A DNA stretch of 6,197 nt from a bacterium (GTDB lineage Bacteria > Latescibacterota > UBA2968 > GCA-2709665), in contig JAQCGA010000263.1 in the NCBI GenBank assembly GCA_027619145.1, positions 1-6,197 on the forward strand, read 5' to 3'. Position numbers and translations under genes: made by a program. Under the pieces are notes generated by a model. That model was not told the DNA's origin. It did not search any database and saw only the letters and a program-made list of their open reading frames with translations. Shown one piece after another: positions 1 through 5,470 of the stretch (its first letter is position 1; each line of letters begins with the position of its first letter).

Positions 1-2
1 CC

Positions 3-1523
3 TCTTCTACGGGTACATACAGGCGGCTGACGGGCGAGGTTGCGGATTCGTTGATTACGACGGGCCGGACCACGTTTGTGGATTCTACCCTGGACCTTTC
101 GGTGTCCAGGGTGTATTTCTACCGGATCAATACAATCAGCCTGTTGCGGCAGTCCAGTGCACTGTCTTCATTTGTGAGTGCCGAGGCAACAGAAGACAAC
201 CGTCCGCCAGCAGCGCCGTCTGGTTTGTCTGTGGTAACAGATGTGAATACCGGGTTCGTTGTGCTTACCTGGATCGCGCCGCAGGCCGATGCCGGCAATC
301 AGGCATTAACAGGCTTGCAGGGCTACAAAATCTTCCGGGCGAAAGACCGGCAAGACGCGTTTGTTCAGATTGCAATCATGTCTGCCAACCAGACTACATT
401 TACGGATTCTTCTGCGCTGGAATTGGACGCACAATATTATTATCAAATCAGTGCAATGGACGGCACGCTAAATGAAAGTGGACGGTCTGTTTCTGTTTCA
501 ATTACCACAACAGGTACCGGGATCTCAGCTCCTTCCGGTTTGAGTACAACCGGTAAAATTGGCGAAATTGAAGTGTTATGGAATGCAATCAGCGATCCCA
601 GCTTACTGGGGTATCTGGTGTTGCGTTCCATTTCAACGCAGACGGCTTTTGTTCCTGTCACTGCCGATACGCTCTTTACCACGGCCCAAACACGTTATCT
701 GGATGCAAATGTGGTTCCGGGCACGATCTATTTTTACCGGGTCCAGGCTGTGGTGCAAGACGCACAGCGTGGGCTGGTACGTAGCGATGCCTCGGCTTTT
801 GTTGACGGGGAGGCCCAACTGGATCAACGCGCCCCCGGGGCCCCTTCAGATTTGATCGCAACCTTAAATGAACAGCAGGTTGGAGTGGTTTCTCTGAGCT
901 GGACGGCTCCTGTAGCGGACAGCGATGGGGCGGAGCTGACCGGGTTGGCCAAATTTCGGGTATTCCGTTCTCGGGAAACCGCCACTTCTTTTGTCTTGCT
1001 GGCAGAAATTGAATCTAGCCAGACCACCTACCAGGACACGACGGTGGATCCCCTGACCCGGTACTATTATACGGTAAGTGCCGTAGACCTTTCCGGCAAC
1101 GTGGGGCCCCGCTCCACTTCTGTCACGCTGGTCACGCGCGGGTTGATTGCCCCGCGAAACCTGGCAGCAGCAGCAGGCCCTCAAAAGAGTACACTGACCT
1201 GGACGGCCAATACAGAATCTGAGCTGACGGGGTACGAAGTGTTGCGCTTCAGCAGCCCCACGCAGGCCGAACCGGATATTCGGTTTCAGACGGCATTGAC
1301 CACATATGTAGATACGCCGCTGGTGGCGGGGCAGACGTATATCTATCGGGTCCGGGCCGTGGGGGTGAGCGGACTCCAGAGCGATGCATCCGCTTTTGTT
1401 TCGGCAACGCCGCAAGCGCTCGTGGCGTTACTTGCAGCTCCTCGGAGCGTAACTGCCCGGGCAGATATTCGGCAGATTACGGTTTCTTGGACGGCGAATA
1501 CAGAACCGGAACTGACGGGGTAG
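3..1523 (+). CDS. FN3-repeat protein, 5'-truncated by the window edge and ending at an in-frame TAG
   Basis: The reading frame is open from the first complete codon (position 3) to TAG at 1521-1523. The true start and any signal peptide lie left of the window; the TTG at 51 falls inside an FN3 module and is not a credible start. The protein is a string of fibronectin type III beta-sandwich modules. Each has the usual landmarks: an Ala-Pro near the start, a core Trp (LTW, LSW or VSW), a central Tyr followed by an Arg (GYKIFR, GYEVLR), then a Tyr-rich strand (YYYQISA, YIYRVRA). Modules begin near 204, 522, 819, 1143 and 1431, after a partial one. FN3 arrays usually belong to secreted or surface proteins that act as spacers or bind glycans or proteins. 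No catalytic domain or anchor is visible here. The stop falls inside the sixth module and looks like a nonsense change (see finding). Confidence 0.85.
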   Translation, partial: SSTGTYRRLTGEVADSLITTGRTTFVDSTLDLSVSRVYFYRINTISLLRQSSALSSFVSAEATEDNRPPAAPSGLSVVTDVNTGFVVLTWIAPQADAGNQALTGLQGYKIFRAKDRQDAFVQIAIMSANQTTFTDSSALELDAQYYYQISAMDGTLNESGRSVSVSITTTGTGISAPSGLSTTGKIGEIEVLWNAISDPSLLGYLVLRSISTQTAFVPVTADTLFTTAQTRYLDANVVPGTIYFYRVQAVVQDAQRGLVRSDASAFVDGEAQLDQRAPGAPSDLIATLNEQQVGVVSLSWTAPVADSDGAELTGLAKFRVFRSRETATSFVLLAEIESSQTTYQDTTVDPLTRYYYTVSAVDLSGNVGPRSTSVTLVTRGLIAPRNLAAAAGPQKSTLTWTANTESELTGYEVLRFSSPTQAEPDIRFQTALTTYVDTPLVAGQTYIYRVRAVGVSGLQSDASAFVSATPQALVALLAAPRSVTARADIRQITVSWTANTEPELTG

Positions 1524-2321
1524 GAAGTGCTGCGGTTCAGCAGCCCAACCCAGCCAGAACCGGTTGCACGTTTTCTGACGGTTTTGACCAGTTACGTGGA
1601 TTCACCTCTGGTTTCCGGGCAGACGTACGTGTACAGAGTACAGGCTTTGGGATCGGGGAGTCTGCGGAGTGATGTGTCGCAGTTTGTTTCGGCCACAGTT
1701 CCGCTGGACAGCAGGCCTCCTGCCGTGCCCGGGGTGCTTTCTGGACGACTTTCTGGGGATACGACCATTCGGCTGACCTGGGTAGCTCCTAAGACGGACG
1801 AAGGCGGTGGTCCTTTGAGTGGGCTTGCCAGCTATCGGGTCTACCGCGCAGAAGGCACAGGCAGTGCAGGGTTTCTGGTTCTGGCTACTGTGGATTCTAC
1901 GCGGGTTAGTTATGACGACGTGGGCTTGAAATCTGCTACGACTTATATTTACCGTGTCAGTGCACTGGATGCCCAGCTAAATGAGAGCGGATTTTCCAGT
2001 TCGGTCTCGCAGACTACGGGCAGTACAGGATCAATTTCAGCTCCTACCAATGTGGCGGCTTCGGTACAGAACGATCCGGATTTGGGCACAATTGTGCGGG
2101 TCACATGGACGGCCCCCGCTGGTATCACCCTATTTCGGGTGGACCGCCAGGTTGCGGGGTCATCTTCCAATTCCAGTTTTGAAACGGTGGTGCCGTCGCA
2201 GTCAGGTACTGTTTACAACGATACCAATATTGTGAGCGGCAGAACCTATATTTACCGCGTACTTTCGCTCCAAGGCTCTCAGTCCAGTACGCCTTCGGAA
2301 CTCAAGGTTGTTGCCGTGCCT
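204..2321 (+). repeat. Array of seven complete FN3 modules of two alternating subtypes
   Basis: Modules start near 204, 522, 819, 1143, 1431, 1701 and 2031, and a partial module precedes 204. Type A modules (204, 819, 1701) are about 105 aa. After the core Trp they carry AP followed by an acidic-glycine loop and LTGL or LSGL; two of the three also have an NESG motif near the end. Type B modules (522, 1143, 1431, and a divergent one at 2031) are about 96-100 aa, lack that loop, and the first three end with SDASAFV or SDVSQFV. The order is partial B, A, B, A, B, B, A, B. This fits growth by duplication of an A-B pair, plus a later duplication of a single B module. Boundaries are approximate and set by hand. 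Confidence 0.75.
1143..1700 (+). repeat. Tandem duplicated FN3 module (two type B copies, 288-bp period)
   Basis: The module at 1143 and the one at 1431 align without gaps at an offset of exactly 288 bases (96 codons). From the core Trp to the SAT motif about 51 of 70 residues are identical by hand count, including WTANTE, ELTG, EVLRFSSPTQ and FVSAT. This is the closest pair in the array and so probably its most recent duplication. The in-frame TAG lies in the second copy. The aligned codon in the first copy is TAC at 1233-1235. Confidence 0.8.
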
Positions 2322-2324
2322 TGA
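1524..2324 (+). CDS. FN3-repeat protein, distal part downstream of the in-frame TAG
   Basis: This is the same frame as the upstream segment, open for 266 codons after the TAG to TGA at 2322-2324. It completes the sixth FN3 module (EVLRFSSP... YVYRVQA) and adds two more, near 1701-2030 and 2031-2321. The protein ends straight after the last module, with no sortase signal, transmembrane helix or separate C-terminal sorting domain. The first possible start is GTG at 1527, with a G-rich stretch (1517-1520) upstream. A protein starting there would begin in the middle of a beta-sandwich and lack a signal peptide, so independent translation is unlikely. More likely this is the C-terminal part of one long gene, separated by a recent nonsense mutation or a sequencing error. 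If the TAG is real and not read through, this part is a pseudogene remnant. The clean frame argues that any break is recent. Confidence 0.7.
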   Translation, partial: EVLRFSSPTQPEPVARFLTVLTSYVDSPLVSGQTYVYRVQALGSGSLRSDVSQFVSATVPLDSRPPAVPGVLSGRLSGDTTIRLTWVAPKTDEGGGPLSGLASYRVYRAEGTGSAGFLVLATVDSTRVSYDDVGLKSATTYIYRVSALDAQLNESGFSSSVSQTTGSTGSISAPTNVAASVQNDPDLGTIVRVTWTAPAGITLFRVDRQVAGSSSNSSFETVVPSQSGTVYNDTNIVSGRTYIYRVLSLQGSQSSTPSELKVVAVP

Positions 2325-2347
2325 CCCCAGTCCGGTGGTTCAGCTTC

Positions 2348-2385
2348 AAAATGCGCTTTTCCTTCACAGGAAAGGCGCATTTTTT
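2348..2385 (+). terminator. Rho-independent terminator after the FN3 gene
   Basis: A 15-bp stem pairs 2348-2362 with 2369-2383, with a single G-U pair and a 6-nt loop (TTCACA). The 3' arm runs into a T tract at 2380-2385. It starts 24 nt after the TGA of the FN3 gene and closes that unit before the sigma-54 promoter downstream. The A run on the 5' side would also allow it to work in reverse, but no convergent gene is present. Confidence 0.93.
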
Positions 2386-2501
2386 GTCTATAAATTAGAG
2401 ACTGTATCGGGCGATCTGTCGTTTTTTGGCAATCGGTTCTGGGAAATAGGAAGCAGGAGTCTGGAGGCTGATACCCTGCATGATATTGTAAAAAAGACAG
2501 T

Positions 2502-2512
2502 TGTGCAGCACA
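2502..2512. promoter_or_regulatory. Perfect 11-bp palindrome, candidate operator or activator site
   Basis: TGTGCAGCACA is a perfect inverted repeat with 5-nt arms around a central A. It lies 20 nt upstream of the -24 element of the sigma-54 promoter, about 50 bp before the likely start of transcription. Fis-type HTH activators bind dyads, so it could be a binding site for the adjacent activator or for a repressor. Sigma-54 enhancers usually lie further upstream (about 80-150 bp), and I saw only one copy. The role is inferred. Confidence 0.35.
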
Positions 2513-2532
2513 CCTCTTCGACCAGAACTGGC

Positions 2533-2548
2533 TGGCACGGGTCCTGCT
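2533..2548 (+). promoter_or_regulatory. Sigma-54 (-24/-12) promoter of the activator gene
   Basis: TGGCACGGGTCCTGCT matches the sigma-54 consensus TGGCACG-N4-TTGCW at every defined position except one (C for T at 2544). The invariant GG (2534-2535) and GC (2546-2547) are spaced correctly. Transcription would begin near 2558-2560, about 44 nt before the ATG at 2603. This makes the upstream in-frame ATG at 2501 untranscribed from this promoter and supports the shorter start. The gene it drives encodes a sigma-54 activator, so autoregulation or control by a second activator is likely. Confidence 0.85.
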
Positions 2549-2590
2549 TTCGGACTGCATACATCGCTCCGTTTTCAAATCAGGTATTCC

Positions 2591-2598
2591 AGAGGAGG
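2591..2598 (+). promoter_or_regulatory. Strong Shine-Dalgarno deciding the activator start
   Basis: AGAGGAGG lies 4 nt before ATG 2603. The frame is open further upstream to ATG 2501, but that codon has no such site and lies ahead of the sigma-54 promoter. The 12-nt string TTCCAGAGGAGG also occurs before thrC, so it may be the organism's typical strong ribosome binding site. Confidence 0.85.
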
Positions 2599-2602
2599 TC
2601 GT

Positions 2603-3964
2603 ATGGACCACGTGCTGCTGGTAGGAAAAGACAAACGGTTCTGGAGAGAGATGGCGGGCAGGTTGTCTGGGCGCGGGATCTGTTCCAGGTTCGCCCAGAC
2701 TGCTGCTGAGGGTGTCCGGGAGGTGCGGAGTTCCGAGGCTTCTGCGGTGTTCACGGAGGTGTTCGATGCTGGGGCCGAAGAGCCGCAGTCTTTGCTGGAT
2801 GCAATGCGAAAATCTCGTATTGGAACGCCCCTTGTGGTTGTGGGGGAGAATTTGTCCTCCACGCTGGTGCTGTCCGCGATATCGGGTGGAGCCTTCGATT
2901 GTCTTCACCGGCCCGTAGCAGACAGGACGCTGGATGCACTATTGACCCGGTTACAGGCCGAACAAGGCGCTGGTTCTACGCTGTGCCCCAAAGAAGAACG
3001 TTTGGTTGTGACCGGGGAGCCAGACATGGTTGTTGGCAGGTCTCCAGATATGCTGGAGGCGCTCAAGACGGTGGGTGCCGTGGCTGATACAGGGGCGACG
3101 GTGCTGGTTCTGGGGGAAAGTGGAACAGGCAAAGAGTTATTGGCTCGTGCGGTCCATCGGGCGTCCGGGCGTGCCGGGAAATTGGTTGCGGTCAACTGCG
3201 CTGCGGTGGCGGAAACACTGATGGAAAGCGAATTCTTCGGTCACGAACGAGGAGCGTTCACCGGGGCGTCAGAGCGTCGCGCAGGATGTTTTGAGCAGGC
3301 AGATGGGGGTACGTTATTTCTGGACGAGGTAGGAGATGCTTCTCTTGCATTCCAGGCCAAATTGCTTCGTGTACTGGATCGAGGAGAATTTTATCGGGTG
3401 GGAGGCCGGGACCCAATTCAGCCAGATGTGCGTGTTGTGGCAGCAACAAACCGGAACCTGGAGAAGATGGTTGAAGCGGGTACATTCCGCGGAGACCTGT
3501 ATTTTCGATTGTGCGAGGTGATCGTTCACCTGCCTCCGTTACGGAACCGACGGTTGGATCTGCCTCGGCTGGCCGGGAACATGCTGGCGGGTATTAACCT
3601 GAAGACGGGACGGGAGGTTTGGGGGATTTCAAAGGATGCCCTCGAGCGGCTGAAGTCCTATTCCTGGCCTGGCAACATTCGCGAATTGCAAAACGTACTC
3701 ACACGTTCAGCACTGCGCTGCAGGGGAGGCACGATTTGTCTGGAGCACGTGGGCGTGCTGCAAGAGGAGGAGCCTTGCGATTGCGGGGGCGGCATTCGGA
3801 CGTTGCAGGAGGTGGAGCGGGGGCATATTCTGGAGATTCTGGACACCGCTGGTTGGAACCGGGGAAGGGCGTGCCAGATGTTGGGGATCTCGCGGCCTAC
3901 GTTGCGGAGAAAAATGCGGCAATACGGCCTGGAGCAGGCCCCGAACTGTGTTCAGGCAGGGTAA
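2603..3964 (+). CDS. Sigma-54-dependent transcriptional activator (NtrC family) with degenerate receiver
   Basis: A 453-aa enhancer-binding protein that uses ATP hydrolysis to remodel RNA polymerase-sigma-54. Order: receiver-like domain (about 1-118), short linker, AAA+ domain (about 143-372), Fis-type HTH (about 398-443). The AAA+ domain is complete: Walker A GESGTGKE 171-178, GAFTGA sigma-54 contact loop 217-222, Walker [12 protein letters not shown] 235-245, sensor I ATNRN 281-285, arginine fingers in FRGDLYFR 295-302, sensor [10 protein letters not shown] 355-362. The HTH helix region reads [18 protein letters not shown]. Aligned without gaps to NtrC, the receiver's acidic pair is Gly8-Lys9, the phospho-acceptor is Glu52, the switch Thr is Gly81 and the Lys is Arg103, so normal phosphorylation is unlikely. 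Length is typical of the family. A sigma-54 promoter precedes it and a hairpin terminator follows. Targets are unknown; flagellar genes are a guess from the nearby fliG. It could also answer to a ligand or partner protein. Confidence 0.95.
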   Translation: MDHVLLVGKDKRFWREMAGRLSGRGICSRFAQTAAEGVREVRSSEASAVFTEVFDAGAEEPQSLLDAMRKSRIGTPLVVVGENLSSTLVLSAISGGAFDCLHRPVADRTLDALLTRLQAEQGAGSTLCPKEERLVVTGEPDMVVGRSPDMLEALKTVGAVADTGATVLVLGESGTGKELLARAVHRASGRAGKLVAVNCAAVAETLMESEFFGHERGAFTGASERRAGCFEQADGGTLFLDEVGDASLAFQAKLLRVLDRGEFYRVGGRDPIQPDVRVVAATNRNLEKMVEAGTFRGDLYFRLCEVIVHLPPLRNRRLDLPRLAGNMLAGINLKTGREVWGISKDALERLKSYSWPGNIRELQNVLTRSALRCRGGTICLEHVGVLQEEEPCDCGGGIRTLQEVERGHILEILDTAGWNRGRACQMLGISRPTLRRKMRQYGLEQAPNCVQAG

Positions 3965-3966
3965 AC

Positions 3967-4001
3967 AAAAGAGCGCTGGCTTCTTCGAGCCAACGCCTTT
4001 T
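3967..4001 (+). terminator. Hairpin terminator after the activator gene
   Basis: Arms 3967-3981 and 3988-4001 pair around a 6-nt loop, with one bulged A (3972) and one C/A mismatch. The outer part pairs AAAAG with CTTTT. It begins 2 nt after the TAA. The T run is short (4). A weaker 4-bp hairpin at 4014-4025 followed by seven T (4027-4033) may act as a back-up. The A and T flanks make the main hairpin nearly symmetric, so it may work in both directions. Confidence 0.8.
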
Positions 4002-4142
4002 GCCCCATCGGGTAGCATCCCTGCTGTTTTTTTACCATAGGAATATGTACTGCGGGCTTCCCTGCCGGCCTGAATATACTATCGGCGGGGGGGAGGCGAA
4101 TCTTGAGCGCTGTTCAAAAAACCTGCTCCACGCGCTTCCGGC

Positions 4143-4171
4143 TTGACTTGCGGGGCTTGCTGGTGCATACT
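4143..4171 (+). promoter_or_regulatory. Sigma-70-type promoter for thrC
   Basis: TTGACT at 4143-4148 (5 of 6 to the -35 consensus) and CATACT at 4166-4171 (4 of 6 to the -10) are separated by the optimal 17 nt. Transcription would start near 4178, leaving a leader of about 57 nt before thrC, too short for a large riboswitch. No attenuator peptide or T-box motif is visible. The stretch from 4034 to 4142 has a G7 run and no supportable gene. Confidence 0.6.
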
Positions 4172-4220
4172 TAATGGCGCAGAGAAGGCCAAAGATTTGA
4201 GTGTCCATATGAGTTTCCAG

Positions 4221-4227
4221 AGGAGGG
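4221..4227 (+). promoter_or_regulatory. Shine-Dalgarno deciding the thrC start
   Basis: AGGAGGG ends 7 nt before ATG 4235 but only 1 nt before the in-frame GTG at 4229. This spacing favours the ATG. The string TTCCAGAGGAGG containing it is shared with the activator gene's site. Confidence 0.8.
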
Positions 4228-4234
4228 AGTGGCG

Positions 4235-5407
4235 ATGGGTTTTTTGGCAGACCTGGTTTGCACGCGGTGTGACCGGGCGTATGCAAAAGATGTGTTGATG
4301 AACTTGAGCCCGTGTTGTGCGGCGCCGCTTTTTGCCAGGTACGATCTGGATGCGGTTACGCTCAAACCGGCAGACCTGTCCGGGCGGATGCCTACCATGT
4401 GGCGCTATGCCGAAGTGATGCCTGTGGAGAAAGATGAATGCAGGGTAAGTCTCGGAGAGGGGTTTACGCCGCTGTTACAGGCGTTTTCTCTGGGTAAACG
4501 CGTGGGCGTGCCGAAGCTGTATATTAAGGATGAAGGAGCCAATCCTACCGGATCGTTCAAGGCGCGCGGGCTTTCGGCTGCGGTTTCACGGGCATTTGAA
4601 CTGGGTGCTCGGGCACTGGCAATTCCTTCCGCAGGTAACGCGGGTGGGGCAACAGCGGCTTATGCGGCCCGGGCCGGTATGAAGGCGTATGTTTTTATGC
4701 CGAAGGATGTTCCTCTTGCAAACCGGGTGGAGTGCGAGGTGTTGGGAGCGCACGTGGAGTTGGTGGACGGGTTGATTTCGGATTGCGGGCGAATGGTTGC
4801 AGAGCGAAAAGAAAAAGAAGGCTGGTTTGACGTGTCCACCTTGAAGGAGCCTTACCGGGTGGAAGGAAAGAAGACCATGGGCTACGAACTGGCCGAGCAG
4901 ATGGACTGGGTGCTGCCCGATGTGATTCTGTACCCGACTGGAGGAGGAACCGGCCTGATTGGGATGTGGAAAGCGTTTGATGAAATGGAGCAAATGGGTT
5001 GGATTGATTCAAAGCGGCCGAAGATGGTGTCCATACAGGCCGCTGGTTGTGCGCCGATTGTGCGGGCTTTTGAGGCTGGAGCCGATGTGGCGGAGCCCTG
5101 GAAGGATGCGCATACGGTTGCTTCCGGATTGCGGGTTCCTGGTGCCGTTGGAGATTTTTTGATGTTGCGTGCCATCCGAGAAAGCGGGGGCACGGCCGTG
5201 GCGGTAACGGATGAAGAATTAATGGCCTGCGTGAGGGAGGTGGCCGCTGCAACGGGTATTTTTGCGGCCCCCGAGGGGGCTGCCACCCTGGCAGGACTGA
5301 AGCACCTGGTGAAACGGGGCCTGGTGTCCGAGACAGACCGGGTGGTTTTGTTTAATACGGGCACAGGGCTAAAATATATTGACGTGATGGAGTCTGGTGC
5401 ATCATGA
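4235..5407 (+). CDS. thrC: Threonine synthase
   Basis: A 390-aa PLP enzyme of fold type II that converts O-phosphohomoserine to threonine and phosphate, the last step of threonine synthesis, in the cytoplasm. An N-terminal zinc-ribbon-like segment (Cys9, Cys12, Cys27, Cys28) is followed by LGEGFTPL (73-80). The PLP lysine is Lys109 in NPTGSFKARG. PSAGNAGGA (131-139) is the substrate/PLP loop, TGGGTG (235-240) binds the cofactor phosphate, and NTGTGLK (374-380) is the conserved C-terminal motif. The stretch EPYRVEGKKTMGYE (205-218) is typical of threonine synthases and separates it from threonine dehydratase and cysteine synthase. Length and motifs look intact. ATG 4235 is chosen over GTG 4229 by ribosome-site spacing. 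It has its own promoter; no other threonine-pathway gene is in the window, and a FliG homologue follows. Confidence 0.95.
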   Translation: MGFLADLVCTRCDRAYAKDVLMNLSPCCAAPLFARYDLDAVTLKPADLSGRMPTMWRYAEVMPVEKDECRVSLGEGFTPLLQAFSLGKRVGVPKLYIKDEGANPTGSFKARGLSAAVSRAFELGARALAIPSAGNAGGATAAYAARAGMKAYVFMPKDVPLANRVECEVLGAHVELVDGLISDCGRMVAERKEKEGWFDVSTLKEPYRVEGKKTMGYELAEQMDWVLPDVILYPTGGGTGLIGMWKAFDEMEQMGWIDSKRPKMVSIQAAGCAPIVRAFEAGADVAEPWKDAHTVASGLRVPGAVGDFLMLRAIRESGGTAVAVTDEELMACVREVAAATGIFAAPEGAATLAGLKHLVKRGLVSETDRVVLFNTGTGLKYIDVMESGAS

Positions 5408-5459
5408 TTCTTCTGGGTGTACGGGGCCGGACAGACTGGTTTTGGGGACCGGTTTTGAA

Positions 5460-5464
5460 AGGGG
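5460..5464 (+). promoter_or_regulatory. Ribosome binding site for the fliG GTG start
   Basis: AGGGG lies 6 nt before GTG 5471. A TGA at 5456-5458 closes this frame just upstream, so GTG 5471 is the first possible start. It also fits the expected N-terminus of FliG, a few residues before the first helix. Confidence 0.7.
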
Positions 5465-5470
5465 CAACGC

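Noticed and set aside
864..1415. Long antisense ORF (183 aa) opposite the FN3 array
   Set aside because: It lies opposite strong FN3 coding sequence, has no recognisable domain or ribosome site, and its composition (Arg, Pro, Cys and His rich) is typical of a shadow frame.
2424..2446. TTGGCA after a T run, resembling a -24 element
   Set aside because: There is no GC at the required -12 position.
2501..2602. N-terminal extension of the activator from ATG 2501
   Set aside because: It would start upstream of the sigma-54 promoter, has no Shine-Dalgarno, and adds 34 residues ahead of the natural first strand of the receiver fold. ATG 2603 has AGAGGAGG in place.
2279..2908. Antisense ORF of 209 aa across the terminator and activator promoter
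   Set aside because: It crosses a strong terminator hairpin, the sigma-54 promoter and the activator N-terminus, and shows no domain or start signal.
4075..4080. TATACT resembling a -10 box
   Set aside because: No -35 element is found at 16-18 nt upstream; the TTGACT/CATACT pair at 4143-4171 is a better promoter.
4045..4146. 33-codon ORF upstream of thrC
   Set aside because: It has no properly spaced ribosome site, overlaps the thrC -35 element and shows no recognisable sequence.
4245..4262. Sigma-54-like string at the beginning of thrC
   Set aside because: TGGCA and TTTGCA are present but the GG-to-GC spacing is 2 nt too long, and the site lies inside the coding sequence.
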